In this document: positions 9,111-18,084 of the stretch, piece after piece
Numbering within the stretch: position 1 is the stretch's first letter
How the letters are laid out: each line of letters begins with the position of its first letter
Assembly (NCBI GenBank): GCA_019115605.1
Contig: DXDG01000019.1
Coordinates: forward strand, 87,606 to 151,605
Source of the DNA: Candidatus Alistipes faecigallinarum
Lineage (GTDB): Bacteria; Bacteroidota; Bacteroidia; Bacteroidales; Rikenellaceae
DNA: 64,000 bases
Direction of reading: 5' to 3'
Made by a program: the position numbers and the translations under genes
The notes under the pieces: generated by a model
The model's input: only the letters and a program-made list of their open reading frames with translations
Databases searched by the model: none
What the model was told of the DNA's origin: nothing

Positions 9111-10925
9111 ATGAAAAAGCATATCATAGCATTTGCGGGACTGCTTGCCGGAGCGCTGATGTCGGTCTCCTGCTCGCAGGACCTGCTCGATTTCGAGCAG
9201 CACGGCGTCATGGAGGTCGACAAGACCTACGCCGAGGCCGACGATCAGACGGCCCAGCAGCTCATAGCCAACGTGTACGTGCGTGTGAAGTACCTGATGA
9301 TGGGCGACTGGGGCGTACACTACATCGCCACGACGACGGCCAAGACGGCCGACTGCTGGCCGGGCGGTTCGGGCCCGAACGACGGCGTGGACTACCTGCG
9401 CATGGCCATGATGGTCGATGACCAGGAGAACTCCGCCTACAAGGAGATGTATTCGCGTCTGTACCAGATCATCTACAAGTGCAACATGATCGTCGACAAG
9501 CTCAACGACGGATCGGACGAGCGCCGGCGGGTGATCGGCGAGGCGAAGGCGTGGCGTGCCTGGGCCATGGCGCGTCTGACGCAGCTGTGGGGCTCGGCGC
9601 CGCTGGTGGACCATGTGCTCGACGGCATCAACTACTCGTTCTACCCCGGCAACTCGGATCCCGAGAAGAACTGGGAGTGGATCATGCGGCAGTTCGACGA
9701 GGCGGCCGAGGTGCTCCCCTCGAAGAGCGGTCTGGGCGGTCAGCGCGCCATCGGCGGCCGCTGGACGGCCGAGGCCTGCTATGCCTACAAGGCGCAGGGC
9801 TACATGTGGCGCGGCGACTACGCCAATGCCAAGACCGAGCTGGCGAAGGTCATCAACTCGGGCAAGTACGAACTGTGGACCGGCACGGCGACAATGGGTC
9901 CCTCGAGCTACGGACAGAACATGCAGCTCAACAAGTCGAAGAACGCCGCCACGTGGAAGGACGGCAGCGACGACTACGAATACCTGACCCTCTACCGGGC
10001 CGAGGCGGACTTCTGCGACGAGTTCCTGCTGGAGATAGACATCGACGGCGACGCCACGACGATCGAGAATACGGAGCCCTACTGGTTCCGCGCCTACATG
10101 AACTGGCGCTACGACGAGATCAACAAACCGGGCAACCTCACGCCGCAGGACGGCTGGGGCTTCATCACCCCGACGCGTTCGTTCGCCATGGCCTTCGCGC
10201 GCCACGACGGCAACAGCATCCGCCGGCGCGCCAACATCGCCACCTACAGCGAGGTGTACCACGACTTCCCCTATGAGAACGTCGACGTGCGCGGCGTGAT
10301 GTCGTCGATGCTCTACGGCAACGAGGGTTACTTCCGCATGAAGTACTACGACTTCCTCGACGATGCCGAGCCGACGCGCTACGCCTCGGGCAACACGAAG
10401 GGCAACATGACCAACTTCCCGCTGATGCGTTACGCCGACGTGCTGCTCATGTACGCCGAGGCGTGCTGCCTCTCGGGCGAGGGCACGGCCAACATCTCGG
10501 GCCTCGAGGCGCTGAACAAGGTGCGCCGGCGCGCCGGGCTGACCGACGCCCCCGCACTCGACATGGACAACGACGAGTTCGGCATCAAGGCCGAGCGCCG
10601 TTTCGAGCTGTGGCTCGACGACTGCGACCGCTACGTCGATCTGATCCGCTGGGGCGACTACAAGGATTTCATCACCACGACCGACGAGTCGCTTTCCGAC
10701 GCGGGCCACGGCGTAGGTCCCCACTGGGCCGTCGACTGCGCCTGGCTCGTGGGTCTGAAGGATCCCTCGGTGCGTACGGACGATCCGACGGACCTGAGCA
10801 ACTACGAGGTGCGCTACGACCCGCAGTCCACGCGCGGAACGTGGAGCGACCGCCTCTACCTGTGGCCGTTCCCCTATGCCGAGCTGACGCAGAACCCCAA
10901 CCTGGTGCAGAACGCGGGCTGGTAG
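9111..10925 (+). CDS. SusD-family glycan-binding lipoprotein (RagB/SusD)
   Basis: A 604-residue outer-membrane lipoprotein with lipobox SVSC (Cys21) after an MKKHIIAFAG signal. It binds glycan and acts as the lid of the SusC channel. Family features include the helical TPR-like segments (SRLYQIIYKCNMIVDKLND; EAKAWRAWAMARLTQLWG), the FPLMRYADVLLMYAEA motif and LNKVRRRAGL near the C-terminus, and the ERRFELWLDDCDRYVDLIRWGD block. It ends with the usual LTQNPNLVQNAGW-type tail. The downstream gene is separated by 163 bp containing a strong hairpin, which may lower its expression. Confidence 0.96.
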   Translation: MKKHIIAFAGLLAGALMSVSCSQDLLDFEQHGVMEVDKTYAEADDQTAQQLIANVYVRVKYLMMGDWGVHYIATTTAKTADCWPGGSGPNDGVDYLRMAMMVDDQENSAYKEMYSRLYQIIYKCNMIVDKLNDGSDERRRVIGEAKAWRAWAMARLTQLWGSAPLVDHVLDGINYSFYPGNSDPEKNWEWIMRQFDEAAEVLPSKSGLGGQRAIGGRWTAEACYAYKAQGYMWRGDYANAKTELAKVINSGKYELWTGTATMGPSSYGQNMQLNKSKNAATWKDGSDDYEYLTLYRAEADFCDEFLLEIDIDGDATTIENTEPYWFRAYMNWRYDEINKPGNLTPQDGWGFITPTRSFAMAFARHDGNSIRRRANIATYSEVYHDFPYENVDVRGVMSSMLYGNEGYFRMKYYDFLDDAEPTRYASGNTKGNMTNFPLMRYADVLLMYAEACCLSGEGTANISGLEALNKVRRRAGLTDAPALDMDNDEFGIKAERRFELWLDDCDRYVDLIRWGDYKDFITTTDESLSDAGHGVGPHWAVDCAWLVGLKDPSVRTDDPTDLSNYEVRYDPQSTRGTWSDRLYLWPFPYAELTQNPNLVQNAGW

Positions 10926-10975
10926 CGGACGGGGCTTCGCGCGGAACCTCCGCGCGGGGCGCCGCAACGGTTTCC

Positions 10976-11019
10976 GGCGACGGCCGCGGGGTGTTCCGGC
11001 ACTTCGTGCGGCCGTCGCC
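10976..11019 (+). other. 12-bp GC-only-rich hairpin after SusD
   Basis: GGCGACGGCCGC (10976-10987) pairs perfectly with GCGGCCGTCGCC (11008-11019) across a 20-base loop. A shorter hairpin, CGCGCGGA/TCCGCGCG, lies just before it near 10940. There is no T tract. It probably protects the 3' end of SusCD messenger or attenuates read-through into the SGNH gene. Confidence 0.6.
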
Positions 11020-11088
11020 GTGCTTTCGATCCGGAGGCTCCTGACCGGGCCTTCGGGTGCAACATACAACCTGAAAAGATACGACGCA

Positions 11089-11808
11089 ATGAAAAAATGG
11101 ATCACAAGCTGCGTGCTCGGCCTGCTGCTGGCCGGCGCCGCGCAGGCACAGAACTATTCGGACCTGCTGTACCGTGACTGGGCGGGTCTTCGGGCCTATG
11201 CCCAGGTGAACCGGACGCTCACCGAGCGCCCCGAGGTGGTCTTCATGGGCAACTCGATCACCGAGGGGTGGTTCAACCAGCACCCCGACTTTTTCCGGAG
11301 GAACAACTTCGCCGGCCGCGGCATCGGCGGCCAGACCTCCTCGGAGATGCTCGTGCGTTTCCGTCAGGATGTCATCAACCTGCACCCCGAGGTGGTGGCG
11401 ATCCTCTCGGGGACGAACGACATTGCGATGAACAACGGCTACATCGCGCTGGAGAACACCTTCCAGAACATCGTCTCGATGTGCGAACTGGCGCGTTTCA
11501 ACAACATCAAGGTGCTGCTCTGCTCGGTAACGCCCGCCACGGGCTTCGGATGGCGTCCGCAGGTCGATCCGCGGCCGCTCATTCCGCAGCTCAACAAGAT
11601 GCTGCGCGAGTATGCCGAGGCGACCGACGGTGTGGAGTGGGTCGACTACTTCTCGGCGATGGCCGGTGCCGACAACGGCATGCGCGAGGGGCTTTCGCCC
11701 GAGGGGTGCCACCCCAACGGCGAGGGGTACAAGATCATGGAGCGGGTGCTGGTGAAGGCGCTGAAGCGGCTCACCGGCTCCGACCGCGACTATTTCGTCT
11801 ATGAATAG
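11089..11808 (+). CDS. SGNH/GDSL-family esterase, secreted
   Basis: A 239-residue protein with a signal peptide (MKKWITSCVLGLLLAGAAQAQ). SGNH motifs are present: GNSITEG (catalytic Ser), GIGGQT, SGTND and a C-terminal PEGCHPNGEGY. The usual Asp of the Asp-x-x-His pair is Glu205 here (Glu205-Gly-Cys-His208). Such enzymes commonly remove acetyl or other acyl groups from glycans in the periplasm. I chose the ATG at 11089 because it starts the signal peptide; upstream codons fall in the hairpin region. Last gene of the GH130-SusCD run before a new promoter at 11841. Confidence 0.85.
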   Translation: MKKWITSCVLGLLLAGAAQAQNYSDLLYRDWAGLRAYAQVNRTLTERPEVVFMGNSITEGWFNQHPDFFRRNNFAGRGIGGQTSSEMLVRFRQDVINLHPEVVAILSGTNDIAMNNGYIALENTFQNIVSMCELARFNNIKVLLCSVTPATGFGWRPQVDPRPLIPQLNKMLREYAEATDGVEWVDYFSAMAGADNGMREGLSPEGCHPNGEGYKIMERVLVKALKRLTGSDRDYFVYE

Positions 11809-11840
11809 GCCCCGGAAGCGTTCCGGAGTGCCGTGCTGAT

Positions 11841-11848
11841 TATCTTTG
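11841..11848 (+). promoter_or_regulatory. -7 box of the sialate O-acetylesterase-like gene
   Basis: TATCTTTG matches TAnnTTTG, 20 bp before the start codon at 11869. A short hairpin (CCGGAA-GCG-TTCCGG) precedes it. The shared GATANNAYAC operator is absent, so this gene may be transcribed independently. Confidence 0.6.
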
Positions 11849-11868
11849 CAACCACAAAACTGCTGACA

Positions 11869-13851
11869 ATGACACACGCAAAACGACTTCTTTTTCTGTT
11901 GCTGGCGGGGCTGCTGCCCCTCCGGCTGCTGGCCGACGTGAAGCTCCCGGCCATCTTTACCGACAACATGGTGCTGCAGCGCGAAAGCGAGGTGAAGCTC
12001 TGGGGCACGGCGGCGCCCGAGCGCACCGTGCGGATCACCACCTCGTGGGACGGTGCCCGCCATGAGGTGCCCGCGGATGCCGCGGGACACTGGACTGTAA
12101 CGGTCCGGACCCCCGAGGCGGGCGGCCCCCATACGATCACCTTCACCGACGGACGCCATCCCGTCACGTTGAGCAACGTACTCATCGGCGAGGTGTGGAT
12201 CTGCTCCGGACAGTCGAACATGGAGATGCGCGTGGGCGACCGCGTAACGGGCATGGAGCAGGAGCTCGCCGAGGCCGAAGGCTACCCGGAGATCCGCCTG
12301 CTGCACATCGACAACACGACGAGCCCCGCGCCGCTCGCCGAGGCGAAGGTGCGCGACGGCGGCTGGCAGGTCTGCTCGGCGGATCACGTCCGCGACTTCT
12401 CGGCCACGGGCTACTTCTTCGGCAAGGAGCTGCACCGCGAACTCGGGGTTCCCGTGGGTCTGATCGAGACCTGCTGGGGCGGCACGCTGGCCGAGGCCTG
12501 GACCTCGGGTGATGCGCTCTGGGACATCCCGGCCTTCCGCGATCGCGTGGCCAAGGCGCGGACGCTGCCCGCCACGCCCGAGGAGCGCACGCGGATTTTC
12601 CACGAGGATCTCGACCGCTGGCGCGACGAGATGGCGGCCGTCGATCCGGGTTACCGTGACGGCAAACCCCTTTGGGCCGCGAGCACGTTCGACGACACGG
12701 CCTGGGGCGAGATCCAGGCACCGGGCTTCGTGCAGCACCAGGGTCTCGGCAGCTTCACCGGAGGTTTCCTGTGGATGCGCCGCACGGTGGAGATTCCCGC
12801 CGCGTGGGCCGGCAAGGAGCTGACGCTGGAGCTGGCGGTCATCGACGACAACGACTTCACCTATTTCGACGGCGTCGAGGTCGGGCACACCGAGGGGTGC
12901 ATGGCCTTCCGCCGCTACACCGTGCCGGCCTCGCTCGTCCGCGCGGGCCGCGTGACGATCGCCGTGCGTGTCATGGATACGGGCGGTCTGGGCGGCATCT
13001 TCGGCGATCCGAAGAGCATGTCGCTCCGCACGGCCGACGGCGATGTGCTGCCGCTGGCCGGGACGTGGAAATACCACCTCGGACTGGGGCTGGGCGAGGC
13101 GCCCGAGCTGCCGGTCAATACCGCCACGGAGCCCAATTTCCCGTCGTTCCTCTACAATGCGATGATCCATCCGCTGGTGGGCTACGGCATCCGGGGTGCG
13201 ATCTGGTACCAGGGCGAGGCCAACGTGGCGCGTGCCGCGCAGTACCGCGACCTGCTGCCGCTGATGATCCGCGACTGGCGCAGCCGCTGGGGATATGACT
13301 TCCCCTTCTACATTGTACAGCTGGCCAACTACATGAAGGTGCAGGAGGGTCCCGAGGAGTCGGAGTGGGCCGAGCTGCGCGAGGCCCAGACGGCGACGCT
13401 GCGTCTCGAAAACACGGGCATGGCCGTCATCATCGACATCGGCGAGGCGGACGACATCCACCCGAAGAACAAGCCCGAGGTGGGCCGGCGCCTGGCGCTG
13501 CAGGCCCTCGCGAAGAGCTACGGCCGGCCGGTTCTCTGCTCGGGTCCCGTGTATGCGGGCTGCACGCTTGGCGACGGAGAGATCCGCATCCGCTTCTCGC
13601 ACACCGACGGCGGGCTGAAGACCGTGGACGGCGGCGTTGTGAAGGGCTTCTGCATCGCCGGAGGCGACCATCGCTTCCACATGGCCGAGGCGCGCATCGA
13701 GGGCGACGAGGTCATTGTCCGCTCGCCGGAGGTGGCCTATCCCGTGGCCGTGCGCTACGCCTGGGCGAACAACCCGGTCTGCAACCTGACAAACGGCACG
13801 GGACTTCCGGCCGGCCCGTTCCGCACGGACGACTGGACGGACGGCAAATAG
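11869..13851 (+). CDS. Sialate O-acetylesterase-like enzyme (SASA family)
   Basis: A 660-residue secreted esterase. After a signal peptide (ending near LLAD) comes the first part of the SASA esterase domain with WICSGQSNMEM, where Ser116 is the expected nucleophile. An inserted beta-galactosidase-type jelly-roll domain follows (about 250-390, with WMRRTVEIPAAWAGK). The rest of the esterase domain contains IWYQGEAN and DDIHPKNKPEVGRRL, with His531 and Asp528/529 as likely partners. Family members remove O-acetyl groups from sialic acids, although many PUL-encoded relatives act on other acetylated sugars. Ends 67 bp before the HTCS. The start is the ATG at 11869, downstream of the -7 box. Confidence 0.88.
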   Translation: MTHAKRLLFLLLAGLLPLRLLADVKLPAIFTDNMVLQRESEVKLWGTAAPERTVRITTSWDGARHEVPADAAGHWTVTVRTPEAGGPHTITFTDGRHPVTLSNVLIGEVWICSGQSNMEMRVGDRVTGMEQELAEAEGYPEIRLLHIDNTTSPAPLAEAKVRDGGWQVCSADHVRDFSATGYFFGKELHRELGVPVGLIETCWGGTLAEAWTSGDALWDIPAFRDRVAKARTLPATPEERTRIFHEDLDRWRDEMAAVDPGYRDGKPLWAASTFDDTAWGEIQAPGFVQHQGLGSFTGGFLWMRRTVEIPAAWAGKELTLELAVIDDNDFTYFDGVEVGHTEGCMAFRRYTVPASLVRAGRVTIAVRVMDTGGLGGIFGDPKSMSLRTADGDVLPLAGTWKYHLGLGLGEAPELPVNTATEPNFPSFLYNAMIHPLVGYGIRGAIWYQGEANVARAAQYRDLLPLMIRDWRSRWGYDFPFYIVQLANYMKVQEGPEESEWAELREAQTATLRLENTGMAVIIDIGEADDIHPKNKPEVGRRLALQALAKSYGRPVLCSGPVYAGCTLGDGEIRIRFSHTDGGLKTVDGGVVKGFCIAGGDHRFHMAEARIEGDEVIVRSPEVAYPVAVRYAWANNPVCNLTNGTGLPAGPFRTDDWTDGK

Positions 13852-13858
13852 CGGCCCT

Positions 13859-13894
13859 GCGGTTTCGCAATTGGGCCGAAAACCGCTATCTTTG
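13859..13894 (+). promoter_or_regulatory. Hairpin merged with the HTCS promoter
   Basis: GCGGTTTCG (13859-13867) pairs with CGAAAACCGC (13877-13886) with one bulged A, immediately followed by the -7 box TATCTTTG (13887-13894). The left arm contains TTTC at the -33 distance (N20). The hairpin may limit read-through from the esterase gene, while its DNA carries the promoter of the regulator gene. The start codon is 25 bp downstream. Confidence 0.5.
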
Positions 13895-13918
13895 TCGGAC
13901 AACCGGCATTGGAAGAAG

Positions 13919-16900
13919 ATGAAACGGATCCTGTGGATTTGGTGTGTGTTGCTGCTGCTCGCGGCCCCTGCCGGGGCCGCGGTGCGGCGCAACGTGCTTT
14001 CGAACGACAGCGGGCTGTCGAACAGTTCGGTAACCTGCATCCACCAGGATTCGCTCGGCGTGCTCTGGCTCGGCACGTGGGACGGCCTGAACCGTTACGA
14101 CGGCTCGGAGTTCCGCGTCTACAAGTTCCAGCCCGACAATCCGAATACGATCTCGAACAACGTCATCCGCCGCATCGTCGAGGAGTCGTACGGCATCCTC
14201 TGGGTCGCCACCGACTACGGCATCAACCGCATCGACGTCCGCAACGACCGCATCGAACGCTTCTACCCGGGCTATGAGGCGAGCAGCCCCGTCGGGGAGC
14301 GCTCCTTTTCCGTGGCGGCGTCGCCCGACGGCGAGCTCTTCTGCTCGTCGCTGGGGTGGGGCATCGCCCGCTACGACGACAGCCGGGGGCAGTTTGCGGC
14401 CCTCAACGTGCCGCAGGTCAATACCTCGGCGGTGCGTATGCTCCGGGCTCCTGCTCCGGGACGGCTGCTGCTGCTCACCACATCGGGCGATCTGTTCGAG
14501 GTGCGCTGCGCCGTTGCGGCATCGGGAGAGCCCGAGGCGGTCGCGACGGCGCCGCTGCTTTCGGGGCAGCGGGTCGCGGCGCTCTTCGATACGCCGCAGC
14601 GGACCTACATCGCCACGGAGGAGTCCCTCCTCTGGGTCTACGACAACGCCTCGGGCAAGCTCTCGCTCTTCGTGCGCCTGCCGCTTCCGCCTGCCGCCAA
14701 GGAGCGGCTCTGCGCCGTTGCCGAAACCCCTTCGGGACGCCTCGTCTGCGCCTTTACGGGCTCCGACACCCGCCTCTTCGACCCCGCGACGGGGACCTTT
14801 TCGCCGCTCCGGGAGCTTGCCGGCGTTCCGGTGCTCTCGCTGCTGGAGGGCTCGCAGGAGATTCTCTGGGCGGGCAGCGACGGTCAGGGGGTGTTGAGCC
14901 TCTACGAGGATGACCTGGAGTTCAACCGCACGGACAACCAGCAGCTCTTCGACGGGAAGAGCGCCCCGGTGCGGGCCTTTTACGAGGATGCGCGCGGCAA
15001 CCTCTACATCGCCACGAAGGGCAACGGCATCCGCGTGCTGCGGCCGGACGGACATGCGGGCGGGAGTTACGACCGTTCGAACGGCCTGGGCAGCGCCTCG
15101 GTTTACGCCCTGGCCGCGGGCGGCCACGACGATCTGTTCATCGGCCACGACGGCGAGGGGCTCAACGTCCTGTCGCTCGCCACGGGGCGCCTCACGACGC
15201 TCGATCCGCTGCCGGGGGGCCGCTTCGGTTCGGTCTACGCCATCCTGCGCGACACGGTGAACGACCGGCTGTGGCTCGGCACGAACGGATACGGACTCGT
15301 CGGACTGCGGCTGTGCCGCGCGGCCGACGGGCGTTACGAAATTCTCGACCAGCGGATCTACGTCAACGACAAGGAGGATGCGGCGTCGTTGAGCAACAAC
15401 GGCGTCTTCGCGATCGCCCCGGCGGACAGCGGACGGCTGTGGCTCGGCACGCGCGGCGGAGGCCTGAACCGCTTCGACCCCGCGACGGGCCGTTTCGAGG
15501 TCCACACGACCGCCACGGACGCCCGTCCGATCAGCAGCAACGACATCCTTTCGCTCTATGTGTCCCGCGATTCGACACTCTGGATCGGCACCGGATACGG
15601 ACTCAACCGGCTGATCCGGGAGCGGGACGGATCGATCTCCTTCCGCCGGTACACCGAGAGGGAGGGGCTTCCCAACAACACCGTCCACGGCATTCTGGAG
15701 GACGATGCGGGCGATCTGTGGCTGAGCACGAACAAGGGATTGGCGCGGCTCGACCCCGCGACGGGCCAGGTGGTCAGCTACTACCGTTTCAAGGGGCTGC
15801 AGGGCAACGAATTCTCCGACGGCGCCTACTACCGCACCCCTTCGGGCGAGATGTTCTTCGGCGGGGTGGAGGGCTTCAACCGCTTCGATCCCGACGACAT
15901 CCATCTGCGCGACTATGCGCCCCGCGTGCTGCTGCAGGGCTTCACCGTGCGGCAGAATCCGCTGCCCGACTTCCACCCGGACCGGGAGATCGTCCTGGCG
16001 CACAACGAGAACTTCTTCACCGTGCGTTTCGCGGCCCTGGAGTACATCCGCAACGAGAGCTGCGAATATGCCTACATCCTGCGGGGCTTCAACGACGACT
16101 GGGTCTATACGGGTACGGACAACACGGCGGTCTTCACCAACGTGCCGCCCGGAAACTACACGTTTTCGGTGCGGGCGACCAACGGCGACAAGGTTTGGGG
16201 CGACTGCGAGACGACGCTGCACATCCGCGTGCGGCCGCCGTGGTGGAACACGACGCTGGCCTATGTGGCCTACCTGCTGCTGCTCGCCGGAGCGGTCTAT
16301 GCGGTCTACTTCATCGCCAACGAACGCATCGAGCAGCGGCGCAGCCTGCTCATCGAGTCGATGAACCGTGCGCAGCAGCGCGAAAGCTACGAGGCGAAGC
16401 TGCGTTTCTTCACCTCCATCGCCCACGAGTTCTGCACGCCGCTGACGCTCATCTACGGCTCCGGGGAGCAGCTGCTCGGAAGCTACAGCCTCGCTCCGGA
16501 GGTGGTGCGCCACGTGCGGATCATCCGCAACAACGCGGCGCGCATGCAGCGTCTGATCGGCGAGCTGATGGACTTCCGCCGCGCCGATACGGGCCATTAC
16601 AAGCCCCGTTATGCGGAGGTCGATGCCGCGGAGCTGCTTTCGTCGCTCGTCGACAACTTCAACGACGTGATCGAGCAGCGGCGCATCGACCTGCATCTGT
16701 CGCTGCCCGCGGCCGGGGCCGTGATCGTGAGCGACCGCGATGCCCTGGAGAAGATCTTCAGCAACCTGGTCTCCAACGCCTGCAAATATACGCCCGGCGG
16801 CGGCTGGATCTCGCTGACGCTCGAAACCGGGGTGTCGGGCACGCGGCTGCGGATCGCCAACTCGGGCAAGGGCATCAAACCCGAGGATATCGGCAACGTC

Positions 16901-17977
16901 TTCAACCGTTTCGAGATCCTCGACAACTTCGAACGTTCGGCCAGCGAGGGGCGCGTCATGCGCAACGGCATCGGGCTGGCGCTGGCCAAGAGCCTTGCGG
17001 AGGCGCTCGGCGGCACGCTCACGGTCATAAGCGAACCGGGAAAGAGCACGACCTTCACCCTCACGCTGCCCGTCGTCGAGCGGTCGCTGATTGCCGGAGA
17101 GCCGCCGACCCCGCCCTCCCCGCAGCCTGCGCACGCTTCGTACTCCCCGCAGCGGGAGGCCGAACCGCTCTCCGGTGCGGAGCAGACACTGCCGGTCCCC
17201 GGCCGCGAGACGGCTGAGGCGACGATCCTCATCGTCGATGACGAGCGACAGATGCGCGACCTGGTGGCCGAGATCCTCGGCACGTCGTACACGGTGCTCC
17301 AGGCGGCCGATGGTGAGGAGGCGATCGCGATTCTCAAGCGCCGCCGCCCGGATCTGATCTTGAGCGACGTGAACATGCCGCGCCTGGACGGTCTCGGACT
17401 GCTCCGCTACCTCAAGCAGAACGAGATCACGCGCTACATTCCCTTTGTCTTCCTGGCCTTCAAGACCGATGTCGAGCAGGAGATCCACGGTTACGAGCTG
17501 GGCGGCGACGGCTATATCGCCAAGCCGTTTCATCCCAAGCACCTGCAGGCCGTCGTGCAGCAGATCCTCACCAACCGCCGCTCGCTGCGCAGCTACTACA
17601 ACTCGGCGATTTCCACGGCCGACGTCTACGAGGGCAACACGATCGACGCCGACGACAAGAAGTTCATCGTGCAGCTCACGCGGATCATCGAGGAGAACCT
17701 CACGGACGAGAACCTCTCGCTCAACTTCCTTTGCGACAAGATGTGCGTGAGCCGCATGAGCCTCTACCGCAAGATCAAGGAGATCACGCAGACGACGCCG
17801 AGCGAATACATCCGCAAGGTGAAGCTCCGCCACGCCACGCACCTGCTCCGCACGACGGGCATGACGATCCAGGAGGTGATGTTCTGCTCGGGCTTCAACA
17901 ACAAGTCCTACTTCTACCGCGAATTTGCGAAGGAGTACCACATGTCGCCGCGCGAGATGCGCGAGCGGGGCGAATAG
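13919..17977 (+). CDS. Hybrid two-component system sensor/regulator (HTCS)
   Basis: A 1352-residue single-chain regulator. Order: signal peptide/first membrane segment (MKRILWIWCVLLLLAAPAGA); periplasmic two-component-regulator propeller repeats (about 25-660, with LWLGTWDGLNRYD, LWLGTRGGGLNRFD); Y_Y_Y domain (about 665-770); transmembrane helix (about 780-800); histidine kinase with His836 in FFTSIAHEFCTPLTLI and ATPase motifs; receiver with Asp1150 in LILSDVNMP; AraC-type helix-turn-helix (about 1250-1352). It senses a glycan fragment in the periplasm and binds DNA in the cytoplasm. The receiver's conserved Thr/Ser is Ala1180 (FLAFK). It sits between the esterase and MFS genes; the 21-bp-spaced operator at three promoters here suits its AraC domain (inference). 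Confidence 0.95.
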   Translation: MKRILWIWCVLLLLAAPAGAAVRRNVLSNDSGLSNSSVTCIHQDSLGVLWLGTWDGLNRYDGSEFRVYKFQPDNPNTISNNVIRRIVEESYGILWVATDYGINRIDVRNDRIERFYPGYEASSPVGERSFSVAASPDGELFCSSLGWGIARYDDSRGQFAALNVPQVNTSAVRMLRAPAPGRLLLLTTSGDLFEVRCAVAASGEPEAVATAPLLSGQRVAALFDTPQRTYIATEESLLWVYDNASGKLSLFVRLPLPPAAKERLCAVAETPSGRLVCAFTGSDTRLFDPATGTFSPLRELAGVPVLSLLEGSQEILWAGSDGQGVLSLYEDDLEFNRTDNQQLFDGKSAPVRAFYEDARGNLYIATKGNGIRVLRPDGHAGGSYDRSNGLGSASVYALAAGGHDDLFIGHDGEGLNVLSLATGRLTTLDPLPGGRFGSVYAILRDTVNDRLWLGTNGYGLVGLRLCRAADGRYEILDQRIYVNDKEDAASLSNNGVFAIAPADSGRLWLGTRGGGLNRFDPATGRFEVHTTATDARPISSNDILSLYVSRDSTLWIGTGYGLNRLIRERDGSISFRRYTEREGLPNNTVHGILEDDAGDLWLSTNKGLARLDPATGQVVSYYRFKGLQGNEFSDGAYYRTPSGEMFFGGVEGFNRFDPDDIHLRDYAPRVLLQGFTVRQNPLPDFHPDREIVLAHNENFFTVRFAALEYIRNESCEYAYILRGFNDDWVYTGTDNTAVFTNVPPGNYTFSVRATNGDKVWGDCETTLHIRVRPPWWNTTLAYVAYLLLLAGAVYAVYFIANERIEQRRSLLIESMNRAQQRESYEAKLRFFTSIAHEFCTPLTLIYGSGEQLLGSYSLAPEVVRHVRIIRNNAARMQRLIGELMDFRRADTGHYKPRYAEVDAAELLSSLVDNFNDVIEQRRIDLHLSLPAAGAVIVSDRDALEKIFSNLVSNACKYTPGGGWISLTLETGVSGTRLRIANSGKGIKPEDIGNVFNRFEILDNFERSASEGRVMRNGIGLALAKSLAEALGGTLTVISEPGKSTTFTLTLPVVERSLIAGEPPTPPSPQPAHASYSPQREAEPLSGAEQTLPVPGRETAEATILIVDDERQMRDLVAEILGTSYTVLQAADGEEAIAILKRRRPDLILSDVNMPRLDGLGLLRYLKQNEITRYIPFVFLAFKTDVEQEIHGYELGGDGYIAKPFHPKHLQAVVQQILTNRRSLRSYYNSAISTADVYEGNTIDADDKKFIVQLTRIIEENLTDENLSLNFLCDKMCVSRMSLYRKIKEITQTTPSEYIRKVKLRHATHLLRTTGMTIQEVMFCSGFNNKSYFYREFAKEYHMSPREMRERGE

Positions 17978-18001
17978 CGCTTCGCGGCGCCGTTTGATCA
18001 C

Positions 18002-18061
18002 GTTACCATACGAAACGGATACAATAGTGTACTCCCGGCCGCCGGGGGTATGCTATCTTTG
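18002..18061 (+). promoter_or_regulatory. Two-half-site operator plus -7 box before the MFS gene
   Basis: Half-sites GTTACCATAC (18002-18011) and AATAGTGTAC (18023-18032) are 21 bp apart. The -7 box TATCTTTG is at 18054-18061, again 31 bp after the start of the second half-site. Bases outside the half-sites differ from the two other copies, so the shared geometry is not just a recent duplication. Each half-site misses GATANNAYAC at one or two positions. Confidence 0.68.
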
Positions 18062-18084
18062 TTGTGCGATACCAAACTACTGAC

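Noticed and set aside
6048..11105. Very long minus-strand open frame opposite SusC and SusD
   Set aside because: It is the antisense shadow of the GC-rich susC/susD codons; it has no start signal, no domain and a composition dominated by Arg, Val, His and Glu.
13886..18001. Long minus-strand open frame opposite the HTCS gene
   Set aside because: Same cause: reverse reading of a GC-rich gene. The sense strand encodes a complete, recognisable HTCS.
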